Assembly: GCA_038025085.1 (NCBI GenBank)
Contig: CM076139.1
Location: forward strand, 43,318,807-43,382,806
Reading direction: 5' to 3'
From: Tetragonia tetragonoides
Lineage: Eukaryota > Streptophyta > Magnoliopsida > Caryophyllales > Aizoaceae
DNA: 64,000 nt
This document shows positions 53,990 through 64,000 of this stretch, in pieces (within the stretch, counting starts at the first letter, position 1; every line of letters starts with the position of its first letter). The notes under the pieces were generated by a model that worked only from the letters and a program-made list of their open reading frames with translations, had not been told where the DNA came from and ran no database searches. The position numbers and the translations under genes are program-made.

Positions 53990-56900
53990 TGTAACAATCC
54001 ACAAAAGAAAAGAAACAAAGATTGGAAAACTCATTGCATTGCATTGCATCATGCTCATTTTGTTGTTTGGAAAAAGTTGTGAAAACTTTTAAACTTTCAA
54101 GTTATATTGCTGTGTTGAACTTTGAAAGTGTGATGGAAAAACTTCACTTTATGGAACTAGCTTCACTTTGGTAGTGATCCTAAGTTTCACGGACGAAACT
54201 TCTTTTAAGGGGGTAAGGATGTAATACCCCGTATTATTATTCATTTTAGAATAATAATTACTGAAAAGAAAATGCAATTTTTGAATTTAGAATATTAATT
54301 GGGCTCATGATTTAAAATGTCTAATTAATGTATGGGTTTGTTTTGGATCCAACTAAATTAATTAAGCCAAGATAAATTAAACAATTGGGCTTAATTATTT
54401 TTGGATTGGCCGAAAATAATTAAGGCCTAATTAGGGCCATTATTTTTGGCCAAGAGCCGAAAATATGGGCAAGGATCAGTTTTTATTTTGTGAAATTTCT
54501 TTCCTAAAAAAGTGGATTTTGAGAGGGTTGACTGGTTATTAGTTTAGGAAGTTGAAGGAGAAAAGGAAGGAGTAGAATTAGGGATTTGGTTTTCTAATTT
54601 GACTCAACTTAGTCACTCATCAACTTAATCTAGACAAAACAAAAAAAAAAAAAACTCACTCATCTTTCTCTCTCTCAAACTCACGCACGACACACCCAGA
54701 AGAAAAGAAAGAGAAATTTCAACACTCTTTCACAATTCATCCTTTGCTCATTTTTAATCCTTTGATTTTCAAGTAAGTGTTCTAAACTTGTTTTTGATTC
54801 TTAAAAGCTTTTAGATTTGATTCAAGTATTAGTTTTATGAACCCTAGTTTGTATGAGTAAACCCTAATTTAGTTTTGCTTAGGGTTTGCTAGATTCTATT
54901 GTTTTTGCATAATAGGATCATGATTAGGGTTGGGTTTATTGTTTTGTTGAATTGAATCAAAGTTTGAGTTCAAAAGGTTAGATCTTGTAATTTAATTAAA
55001 TCTGAAAATTTATTAATTGTGGATTTAATTAGATTAGGGTTTGTTAAATTTTTATAACAAAAAAAAAAAAAAAAAGGATTAGGTTGGTGCGCAACACGGC
55101 AGGGCCGTGTGCTGCACACGGCAACACCATGCCGTGTTGCGGCAGCTGGCAGCGTTGGGCTGCTGGCCGTGCGGCCAGCAGCGGCGGCTGCCCGGCGTCA
55201 CTAGCCACCGCTGGCGGTGGTCAGCGGTGGTGACGCGTGGTGATGGTGATGTTGTTTTGGTGTTGACTTGTTTTGACTTGTTTTTAGGGTTTTGGAAAGT
55301 TTCCTAAATTAGTTTATACAAATTGTTTTTGGAAACTTTAAGCATGCATGAGTAACTGAAAATTCCATCAACTTAATTAATTAAATTAAGGGTACTAAAT
55401 CATCTTTAAAGTTTAATAAAGTGGTTTAGAAGTCAAGGTATTGACTAATTGTGTATTGTGGATTTGTTAGGGCCCGTTGACCGCGCTTAAAACGTAAGGA
55501 GCTTACGTTGTTTTATTGTTGGACTTGCCTTATTTTTAAAGGTAATTCATGTCTAGGTGAATTATGTAATTTCTTTATCATAATTCATGTCTAGTGGAAT
55601 TTGTATTCATTTGGCTAGTATTGGATTGAGAATGTTAATTCATATTTGGACTTGTGAGTATTTTGGAAAAGGGATAATTGATATTTATTTTCTTGTGATA
55701 ATTCATATAGAATTATGTTAGTGAATGTATGTGAAATGTTGGAAATTCACTTTGTGTAGCAATGTCTACTTGTTAATATTCATGTGAGAAGATGCATGAT
55801 TTATTATGTTTATTGAACGAAAATTATGTATATAATTGTTCAATTGGAATATAGATTGTGTTGCTATTTTGGTATCATGTTAGTAAGCATGTGAATCATG
55901 ATAGAAGTATGTTACTTCAATAAGTTGAAATGAACTTTGACTATTGAATTAGGTGGTTTTGAATTAAGGCCTAGATGCCCTTCATGTAAAACGCCATCGG
56001 AAAATTTTAACTATATTGTGTTACTTGAGAATTGCCAAAATTATGTGATTACTTGATTATGTGATCACCTTATTAAAGGAATTGGGAGTTAAGACTTCTT
56101 TGTGTGAGAGATCCACCAAAGGAAGGGAATGGGAATTGTCAATTGTTGCGTTGAGTGGGTTCATATTCTGCGGGGTATGGCTCTAACGTACTAAAATCTT
56201 GTATCCATATATGATGATTGGGCGAGTGGTTCTCCGGAATAGTTCTTCCTGTAGACTTCAGGGTCGAATGAGGGTATGCATACTTAGGAACATTTAGAAG
56301 TACTTCGGGAGTCATCTATACTCCGGGACGGTTGATCCCTCTTTTGCCATTGTGCATGGGACTAAGATCCTATTGGGTCTTTTGCGATTGGTTCCGGCAT
56401 TTTTAAGATTATCTTCTCTCTAATGAACTTGGCTAATGTATAATAATAAATGATGAGATTTATTATTTGGTGGTTATGCGTGCCTTTACTTTTAAAGCAT
56501 GTTGTCTTATTTCTTTAAGCATGATTATTATTATTTAATTAAGCATGTTGGCTTAACCTGGAGATTTTTAATGGACTATATGGTTATGAATTACTCAGCG
56601 TAGCTGATTGGTTGTTTTTCTTTTTATCTGTGTTTGTTGTCCATTTCTCTTCAATGGTGGACCTATGATGAACCTATATGGAATTCGTCTATATGGGGGA
56701 GTAGATTGACAGGATTTATACCTCGAGGTGTGACCTAGGGAAGGCGAAGAAAGAAGATTGTAAATCTTCTAAGAACACTCTATTTTTATTGTTTAGTTTG
56801 GAACTTCTTTTAATATTGAGATTTTATACTTGTAATGAGATTAATTCTCTTGGATGGGAATTAATAGTTACTATTTAATATTCTTTTGGACTAATTATTT

Positions 56901-57094
56901 AAGTCTAGTTGGAAGATAGTTATTATTTAATTATCTAGTATGTATGTTTGGGATATAAACATTTGGTTTCTTTCCAGCTTTGTATTTAATTTGAACATTA
57001 AATACGGCGGTAGCGCTTCGAATTTCCAGGATTTTTCTGCTGCAACTCGTGATTTTAAATGATTTTAAATTAGACGAAAATTCGGGGTGTTACA
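53990..57094 (+). mobile_element. Gypsy LTR-retrotransposon remnant with intact 3' LTR
   Basis: Ends TGTAAC and GTTACA with CTTTG on both sides (53985-53989, 57095-57099), so both outer borders are preserved. Inside are ~225 bp of 3' internal sequence with a polypurine tract (54204-54219, TTTAAGGGGGTAAGGA) and one whole LTR. The 5' LTR and coding region are deleted except for the first ~6 bases. Confidence 0.85.
54220..57094 (+). repeat. Gypsy 3' LTR, 2875 bp
   Basis: Begins TGTAATACCCCG and ends CGGGGTGTTACA. Contains a CT-rich leader-like region (54655-54690) and a nested inverted repeat at 55091-55140. Non-coding; the frame at 55107-55307 is a product of its G+C-rich patch. Confidence 0.85.
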
Positions 57095-58142
57095 CTTTGG
57101 CAAGTCCAAGGTTAGATGTCACAAGTGCTCAAGACTTGGTCACTTCAAAAGTGAGTGTCCTGAGCCAACTGAGAACATGCAGACAGAACAGCATCCATCC
57201 TCCTCCAGGAAACCAGAGAGGTTCACAAAAAGAGAAGCAAGATATGTGAACATGCTGGCTTGCTGGTCATACAATGAGGAGGATAATCCAGAGAATGAAG
57301 TGGAGGATCTATGCACTATGGCCAGAACCGACATCTCTTCTAAAGCTGAAGAAATTGAGGTAGGTATTCTTGAAATTAATAGTTAAATTGCTTCTTGGTC
57401 TAGAGATAAACTGCTTAAGATGGTGCTTTCTATGATGGATCAGTATGAAGAACTAAACATTGAAAAAGATAACATTTTGCATGCTTATAATGAATCAAAG
57501 GAGGATGTAAGTGAACTGTTAGAGATCAAAATCAATTACGAGAAAATGTTAAAAACCTTGAAAAAGGAAAATAAAGATCTCAAAGAAACAGTGTGCAAAA
57601 TGAAGGGAACAATGTCCACTCTTGAAAGTAAATGTTTATCTCTTTAGACTGATCTATCTAAGAAACCCACTGAGGCATTAGAACATATATATGTGTGTGA
57701 TGAAACTGGCCTAGATGAGTTAAAATCTGAATGTGAAAGTCGTAGGATCAATTTGGAAAATGAACTTCAAAAAACTAAGGACTATAAAAGCAAGTTGGAT
57801 AAGGTTCAAGAACAACTAGTTCGTCTTAACAAATGGACTAGTTCATCTCAAGCCTTAAAATGGCTAAATGATCACCACAATAGGTTTAAAAAGGGTCTAG
57901 GGAAGAAAGCTAAGAATGATGATTGGACTCCCAACACCAAATATGTTGGATTAAAGTATAACAGGCTCTGCTGGCATTGTGGACAAGGTGGTCACTACAA
58001 GTACGAATGCCAGGAGAGGACTAGGTATGTTGCCAAGAATAAGCAACATGTGAAACAAGTTTGGATGAGAAAATACAGAGTTAGAAATGATTCTGAGAAA
58101 AGGGAGCCTAAGAAAATGTGGGTTCCTAAAACTAACAAGTGA
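57095..58142 (+). pseudogene. Sirevirus 3 gag, fragment 4 (knuckles and coiled coil)
   Basis: Restarts in the first zinc knuckle CHKCSRLGHFKSEC (57118-57159), then acidic and Lys/Glu-rich coiled coil (57420-57830) and a second knuckle CWHCGQGGHYKYEC (about 57969-58010). Stops at 57384 and 57646 break it. Ends with MWVPKTNK and TGA (58140-58142), after which the protease frame continues in phase. Confidence 0.88.
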
Positions 58143-58148
58143 CTCTCA

Positions 58149-59510
58149 TTGCAGGCTAAGGTGAAAGAGAGCAAGCCATGGTATGTGGACAGTGGCTGCT
58201 CAAGGCACATGACAGGAGAAAAATCAGTATTTCTTTCACTGACAGCTTATGAAGGTGGAAGTGTGACATTTGGTGACGACCAAACATGGGAAGTGGTTGG
58301 TATAGGTAAGGTAGATAAGTCACTGTCACATTCCATAGATAAAGTCTACTTGGTTGATGGTTTGAAGCATAATTTGTTGAGTGTCTCGCAACTATATGAT
58401 AAAAGGAACAATGTCCTATTCACTGCTAGTAGCTGCATAGTTGAGAGTCATAAGACAAATAATGTTGTGCTAGAGGGAAAGCGGCACAAAAATATTTATA
58501 AAGTGGATATAAATAAGCTTTTCAGTAACTCTCTAACATGTCTTAGTGCTATTGAAACTGATGCCTCATTGTGGCATAGACGGTTTGGGCATGTAAGCCT
58601 CAATACCTTAAACAAGCTAGCATCACAGAACCTTGTCATTGGATTACCTAAGATCAAAGTCAAGAGTGATGAGTTATGTGGTGCTTGTGCCAGAGGTAAA
58701 CAGGTGAAGTCTTCTTTTAAGACAAAGAACATGGTAAGTACCTCACGACCCCTTGAACTTCTACATATGGATCTTTGTGGTCCTATGAGAGTTCAAACTC
58801 GTGGAGGTAAAAATTATGTTTTTGTTATTGTAGATGACTATTCAAGATTCACATTGACCTTGTTTCTTGTTTCTAAAGATGAAACCTTTGATGTGTTTGA
58901 AATCTTTGCTAACAGAATGCAGAAACAGGTTGGAGTGGATATACTATCTCTATGGTCTGATCATGGCACAGAGTTTGAAAATGACAAATTCATAAACTAT
59001 TGTGTTGAACATGGCATTGATCACAACTTCTCTGCCCCAAGGACCCCACAACAGAACGGGGTAGTTGAAAGGAAGAACAGGACCTTGGAAGACATTGCTA
59101 GAACTCTTTTGCTAGATAGTGATCTTTCTAGGAACATGTGGGGAGAAGTTGTCATCACAGCTTGCTATATCATAAATCGTGCTATGCTAAGGCCCATTCT
59201 GAGATACACACCCTATAAATTACTCAGAGGAAGAAAGCCTAACATTTTCCACTTTAGGGTTTTTGGTTGTAAGTGCTATGTATATAACAACGGAAAGACG
59301 AACCTGGGAAATTTTGATGCTAGGAGTGATGAGGCTGTCTTAGTAGGCTATGCTCCACAAAGCAAAGCTTATAGGGTCCTCAACAAGAGAACTGAGAAAG
59401 TTGAGGAAAGTGTTCATGTTGTGTTTGATGAATCTAATGCAAGTTTTGACTCAATGTTGCAGGATAAAGAAGACTTCCCAATTGGTCTTGCACCAGAAAG
59501 GGAAGAATAA
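58149..59510 (+). CDS. Sirevirus 3 protease-integrase, open frame
   Basis: A 453-codon frame, in phase with gag. Protease: PWYVDSGCSRHMTG (about residues 10-25). Integrase: LWHRRFGHVSLNTLNKL (His pair), CGACARGK (Cys pair), HMDLCGPMR (first Asp), SLWSDHGTEFENDKF (second Asp), APRTPQQNGVVERKNRTLEDIA (Glu), so the catalytic triad D-D-E is intact. FGCKCYVYNNGKTNLGNFDARSDEAVLVGYAP is the conserved C-terminal side. The frame ends at TAA 59508, before the Sirevirus RT. It is the best-preserved retroelement coding region here. Confidence 0.9.
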   Translation: MQAKVKESKPWYVDSGCSRHMTGEKSVFLSLTAYEGGSVTFGDDQTWEVVGIGKVDKSLSHSIDKVYLVDGLKHNLLSVSQLYDKRNNVLFTASSCIVESHKTNNVVLEGKRHKNIYKVDINKLFSNSLTCLSAIETDASLWHRRFGHVSLNTLNKLASQNLVIGLPKIKVKSDELCGACARGKQVKSSFKTKNMVSTSRPLELLHMDLCGPMRVQTRGGKNYVFVIVDDYSRFTLTLFLVSKDETFDVFEIFANRMQKQVGVDILSLWSDHGTEFENDKFINYCVEHGIDHNFSAPRTPQQNGVVERKNRTLEDIARTLLLDSDLSRNMWGEVVITACYIINRAMLRPILRYTPYKLLRGRKPNIFHFRVFGCKCYVYNNGKTNLGNFDARSDEAVLVGYAPQSKAYRVLNKRTEKVEESVHVVFDESNASFDSMLQDKEDFPIGLAPEREE

Positions 59511-59542
59511 GAAGAGAAGCCTTAGAGGAAACATGTAATGCT

Positions 59543-61369
59543 GTGGAGAACGAAACAGTGTCTACACCTCCAAGAGTCCACGCAATAGACTCAGGGGGAA
59601 CAAATACTCCTGATATAGGAACAACACCAACAAAGGAAGGAGCTGATCATAATGAAAATTCAAATAAGGACCCTGTTCCCTCTCCACAAAGAGATGATCC
59701 AGAAACTTCTGGCTTCAAGCCACGTTTTTGGAAACATCAGAGCTCGCATCCCATGAATCAAATCATAAGTGATATAAACAAAGGGATTCAAACGAGAGCT
59801 TCTGTGCAAAACTTTATGGCTTTTTCTGCTTTTCTATGCTATATTGAACCACATAATATTAATGAAGCTTTGCAGGATGCTAATTGGATAACTGCAATGC
59901 AAGAGGAACTCAACCAGTTTGAAAGGAACAAGGTCTGGCACCTTGTTCCTAGGCCTGATAATAGGACCATCATTGGGACTAAATGGGTATTCAGGAACAA
60001 ACTGGATGAGACATGTACTGTGGTTAGAAACAAGGCTAGATTGGTTGTTTGAGGATACAACCAGCAAGAGGGGATTAATTATGATGAGACATTTTCCCTT
60101 GTTGCTAGAATTGAGGCAATACGCATGCTGATAGCGTTTGCATCTCATATGGACTTCAAGTTGCAACAAACGGATGTCAAAAGTGCCTTTCTGAATGGGT
60201 ACTTGAAAGAGGAAGTCTATGTGATGCAACCCCCTGGTTTTGAAAGCAATGAGTCCCCTTACCATGTCTACAAACTTGACAAAGCATTGTATGACTTGAA
60301 ACAAGCTCCTAGAGCTTAGTATGAACGTCTGTCAAAGTTTTTAATGGACAATGGTTATCAAAGGGGACAAGTTGACACAACCCTGTTCTTACGGGCTAAG
60401 GGGAAAAGTTTGCTAGTTGTACAAATCTATGTTGATGATATAATTTTTGGTGCAACTAATCAATCTTTGTGCAGGAAATTTTCTGAGTTGATGATGAGTG
60501 AATTTGAAATGAGTATGATGGGTGAGCTTAATTTTTTCTTAGGCTTACAAATCAAACAAGCTTCTGAAGGAACAATGATTCATCAACAGAAGTATGCTAG
60601 AGAGTTGATCAAGAAATACGGCATGAGAGATGTCAATGTCTATGACACACCTGTTGCCACCAATGTTAAGCTTGACTTGGATGAAGCAGGTAAGAGTGTT
60701 GATCAAACAATATAGAGGTATGATTGGTTCTTTATTATACCTAACTGCTAGTAGACCTGATATCATGTATAATGTTGGCTTAGGTGCAAGGTTTCAAGCA
60801 AACCCCAAAGAGTCACATCTTACACAAGTCAAACGTATCCTGAGGTACCTCAAGGGAAATGAAGACCTATGTCTTTGGTATCCTAGAGGTGCTGCATTGA
60901 TTGAATTGGCTATGCTGACGCTGATTATGCAGGATACCTTGTAGACAGGAAGAGCACATCAGGCATGACAACTTTCCTAGGGCCTTTATTGATCTCTTGG
61001 GCCTCCAAAAAGCAAAATTATGTGGCCATGTCTACTGCTGAAGCTGAGTATGTAGCAACAGCTTCATGTTGTGCACAATTGTTGTGGGTAAGACAACAAT
61101 TAAAGGATTTTGGAATTGATGCAGGTTGTATGCCAATCTTGTGTGACAACACAAGTGCTATAAATATTTTCAAAAATCCAGTGCAACATTCAAGAACAAA
61201 GCACATTGACATTAGACATCACTTTCTGAGAGATAATGCAGAGAAAGGGTTCATTAAAATGAATTTTTGCAAGATGGAGGATCAATTGGTAGATCTCTTT
61301 ACTAAACCATTGAGCAGAGAAAGGTATGAGAAACTTAGACTAGAAATAGGCATGATCAAGATTACTTAG
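59543..61369 (+). pseudogene. Sirevirus 3 RT-RNase H, lightly broken
   Basis: ITAMQEELNQFERNKVW, GTKWVFRNKLDE, a TGA at 60050-60052, YDETFSLVARIEAIRM, KLQQTDVKSAFLNGYL, YDLKQAPRA then TAG at 60317, IYVDDIIFGATNQSL with intact YVDD (about 60425-60465) and MGELNFFLGLQI. A frameshift near 60710, then GSLLYLTASRPDI, KRILRYLKGNEDLCLWYP, another shift near 60905, STSGMTTFLGPLLISWASKK, EAEYVATASCCAQ, CDNTSAIN and DLFTKPLSRERYEKLRLEI to 61369. Only about four lesions. Confidence 0.9.
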
Positions 61370-61610
61370 TTGTATGTGCACCCTGTTCCCTCGATGATTG
61401 GCTAGAGTGTGTCAACATGTTTTATGTGTGTATATATGTGATTTGTGTGGCCTCTTAAGTTTTGTATGTCTATGCCAGCTCGCGTGCAGTATGTGTTTCA
61501 AGCCGTATAGTGCTCGTCTAAGACGACATACCTTGTGTGGAGGATGATCATAACCTGGTGGAGGCCTCATATAAACTTACATCTTTTTCCTCCATTTCTA
61601 TTTTCTATCA
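61370..61610 (+). repeat. 3' region of Sirevirus 3 and 5' LTR of copia 4
   Basis: The first bases (61370-61400) are Sirevirus non-coding sequence with CACCCTGTTCCC, a word also at 49739. The rest leads to the copia 4 primer-binding site, so it contains that element's 5' LTR of about 200 bp, ending TCTATCA. A TATA (CATATAAAC) is at 61569. The LTR start is not resolved; its partner is outside the window. Confidence 0.55.
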
Positions 61611-61622
61611 TGGTATCAGAGC
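61611..61622 (+). promoter_or_regulatory. Primer-binding site of copia 4
   Basis: TGGTATCAGAGC, immediately after the LTR end, complementary to initiator tRNA-Met. Confidence 0.85.
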
Positions 61623-62096
61623 ATTCTTATTAAAAAAAAAAAAAAAGGGAAAAAAAAAAAAAGAAAAGAAAAGCTTTGTCTTTGTCGTTATCAATCCTTG
61701 TAACTTATGGGCTGTTGACCGACATTACTTTTACTCCAACAGGGCTTTAGTGCTCCTTTCTCCAAACTTCTCAAAAGTTCTCTAAGTTCTTCTCAAATTT
61801 GTAGCTTCAAATTATTCAATTTGAGGATCAACCTGGAAGGAATCAAATTTCACAATTGCCTTCTTCATCTCTGCGTTGCCAGCAATCTACCTCCCAAAAG
61901 CTCGCTTTTCCGCCATTTATTCCCCTCAAACGGTCCAATTGCGAGATTCCTTTATTTTGCCCAATTTTAGTTGCTGTTGGATTTCTCTTGGTGCTGTAAT
62001 TACGATTCCTCATCAGCCCAGGTGTGTTCATTCCAATTTTCTGATTAATTCTATAAATTGGGTATTCAATCTTCAATTTTTAGTGCCGCCTTAATT
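61623..62096. other. 5' leader of copia 4
   Basis: Poly-A (61630-61675) and A+T-rich sequence without a supported frame; leads to the gag ATG at 62097. Confidence 0.6.
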
Positions 62097-64000
62097 ATGG
62101 AGAAATCAGATGTTGTTCACCCTATTCAGACAATTTTTGATGGTTTAAATTATGTGTCTTGGTCTCAAGAGATGTCTAGTTTTCTCAAAGGGCATAAACT
62201 TTGGCGCTATGCCAGTGGCACTATAACTAAACCGGTTCAAGCAACCGGAGAAGATGATTTAAAGTTTAATGATAAGTTAGAAGATTGGGATAGTAAAAAC
62301 CATCAGATTTTGACATGGATTCGTAATACTACAATTCCTTCCATCAAAATTCAATTTGGTCGATTTGATAATGCTAAAGATGCTTGGGATCTTTTATCAC
62401 AGCGTTATTCAACCACAGACATTGCTCATCAGTATCAATTGCATGAAACCCTTCGTGGCATGAAGCAATTACCCAAACAGTCTGTAAATGATTTTCTCGC
62501 ACAAATGCATGTTGTTTGGGATCAGTTGGCATTGTCCGAGCCTACTTGGGAGAATCATAATGATGCTGCAAAGTTTTATACTTATCGTGATAATTTACGT
62601 GTTATGCAATTTCTCATGGCTTTAGATGTACCTTATGAGCTTGTCCGTAGTTCTCTCCTTCATAGGGAAACATTCCCAAAGCTTGAGAGTGTTGTTGCTG
62701 AACTGTTGTCAGAGGAAACTTGCCTTGGCATTCTGAATATCAACATATCAGAGTCCATAGTTCATGATGCTGTGATGTCAGTCTCTTCGTCAAAATCTGA
62801 TGCATTTTGTCGATATTGCAAGCGCTCTGGGCATGTCATTTCCGAGTGTAGGAAGCTGCAATATAAACAGAACAAAGACAAATCTCAGGGTAGATCTGTC
62901 AGGCACAGTACAAATACTTCGGCAGCGGTGACAGATGAGACATCTCCCTTTATATCTTTGAGTGATCTGCAAACCCTTCTTACTCAGATCACTGGGAACT
63001 CTTCCTCTTCAGCATTGTCTGCAGCATCGCCATCAGGTACAACAACTACATCCTCTTGGTTCTATGATTCTGGATGTTGCAATCATATGACTTCTAATTC
63101 TAGTGCAATGGTAAATAAAGTTGGCTCTACTGCTCTTAATACTATTCGCACTGCTGATAGTTCCACGATGAATGTTACACATGTTGGGGATATTTCAACT
63201 GTTAATCTGTCATTTTCTGATGCTTTTGTTGTGCCTAAACTTGCACTAAATCTTATCTCTGTGGGACAGTTGTGTGAGCTCGATTTAGATGTTTATTTTT
63301 CAAAGCATGATTGTCGTGTGCTAGACCCACAAAGTGGAGAAGTGATAGGAACTGGGCGTAAAGTTGATCGTCTGTATGAGGTCGAATCTCTCAAAATTCC
63401 TCGTACATCTAATGTTGTTGCTGCTGCGGTTTCTCAAGAAGTCTGGCATTCTAGATTGGGTCATATATCTTCCTCTAGATTAAAATCCTTAGTTTCCAGT
63501 GGTGTTTTAGGAGAAGTTAAAATAAATAATTTTGATTGTATCCCTTGTCAACTTGCAAAGCACCATGCTTTACCATTTAATAATAGTGAATCGGTTTCCA
63601 CTGCACCTTTTGATCTTGTTCATTCTGACATTTGGGGTCCTTCACCAAATTTAATAAAAGGTGGTGCACAATACTTTGTGATATTTGTGGATGACTTTTC
63701 AAGGTTCACTTGGATTTTTCTCTTGAAAAGACGTTCTGAATTGCAACAAGTTTACTATAACTTTGCTGAAATGATTCAGACCCAATTCTCTTGTAAAATC
63801 AAGACTTCGATCAGATAATGCCCAAGAATACAGGGAGACAGATTTTCGGAAATATCTTGCAGCAAATGGCACTATTCTCCAGCATTCTTGTCCAGGTACT
63901 TCTCAGCAGAATGGTCGTGCCGAGAGAAAGCATCGCCATATTTTGGATACTGTTAGAGCATTACTGATTTCTGCATCTTGTCCAGAATATTTTTGGGGCG
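62097..64000 (+). pseudogene. Copia 4 gag-protease-integrase, partial, one frameshift
   Basis: ATG 62097 (MEKSDVVHP) was chosen because homologous gags start in this context; an in-frame ATG-less extension to 62058 also exists. Gag core: FDGLNYVSWSQEMSSFLKGHKLW, DAWDLLSQRYST, QYQLHETLRGMKQ, FLMALDVPYE. Zinc knuckle CRYCKRSGHVISEC. Protease DSGCCNHMTSN. Integrase: VWHSRLGHISSSRL, CIPCQLAKH, HSDIWGPSP, VDDFSRFTWIFLLK. After a 1-nt loss near 63802 the frame resumes with RSDNAQEYRETDF (second Asp), GTSQQNGRAERKHRHILDT (Glu). The window ends inside the integrase. A single lesion makes it the youngest-looking copia element here. Confidence 0.9.

Larger units (their letters stand above)
49380..61400 (+). 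mobile_element. Sirevirus 3 (Ty1/copia), hosting a MULE, a hAT MITE and a gypsy remnant
   Basis: 5' LTR (49380-50829), primer-binding site (50832), gag with two knuckles, protease, integrase, RT and RNase H to 61369, in plus orientation. The 5-bp GCTAT at 49375-49379 should recur after the 3' LTR, which is not in the window: the sequence runs from the 3' non-coding region directly into copia 4. The right end is estimated. Confidence 0.85.

Noticed and set aside
55107..55307. 66-codon frame rich in Cys, Arg and Trp
   Set aside because: Lies in the inverted-repeat G+C patch of the gypsy LTR.

Overview
This window looks like a repeat-dense, gene-poor stretch of a flowering-plant nuclear genome, probably a eudicot (inference). 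The evidence is A+T-rich spacers, long SSRs, split coding regions with GT/AG introns, plant CCAAT/TATA-style promoters, and wall-to-wall plant transposable elements: Sirevirus Ty1/copia, Tat-lineage Ty3/gypsy, L1 LINE, MULE, hAT, Harbinger, Stowaway and Helitron. The only apparently intact host gene is an intronless PR-1 (CAP) defence gene at 7850-8350. A hAT/ZMYM1-like (TTF-type) domesticated-transposase gene starting at 40923 is a pseudogene broken by two retrotransposons. No rRNA, tRNA or CRISPR was found.

Layout. 1-3570: a pair of direct repeats (576-1119 and 2058-2371), one of which carries a 230-bp Stowaway MITE, followed by three head-to-tail ~340-bp units with Helitron 3' ends. 4510-7400: an LTR-like fragment with (GA)n and a decayed L1 LINE. 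7778-8463: the PR-1 gene. 8854-9083: an (AAT)n/(ATT)n palindrome. 9726-39123: a 5'-truncated Sirevirus, here called Sirevirus 1. Its reverse-transcriptase region is split by an 18-kb Tat-type gypsy element (13403-31412, minus strand). Its 3' region holds an unusual 823-codon extra ORF (33150-35618) and a solo LTR (36019-37564). 39278-40214: a Harbinger/Tourist-like MITE. 40660-49379: the ZMYM1-like gene, split by a minus-strand copia element (41352-48676). 49380 to about 61400: Sirevirus 3, whose gag is split three times, by a MULE (51304-52862), a hAT MITE (53056-53745) and a gypsy LTR remnant (53990-57094). About 61400-64000: the 5' half of a fourth copia element, cut by the window edge.

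How parts work together. The Tat element carries, antisense to its own gag-pol, a multi-exon plant-mobile-domain (PMD) gene and a second ORF resembling the DUF7745 family. Both lie behind G+C-rich blocks that resemble a block in the element's own LTR. Sirevirus 1 carries an independent sense ORF with its own TATA box downstream of pol. These extra genes are the least ordinary content of the window. Most insertions are bounded by exact or near-exact target-site duplications, so the order of events can be read: host gene, then retroelements, then MULE/MITE/LTR insertions into those. Both Sireviruses share a gag TGA stop followed by exactly 12 nt ending in AG before the protease frame resumes, which may be an expression signal.

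All family names rest on motifs read by eye; no database search was possible.
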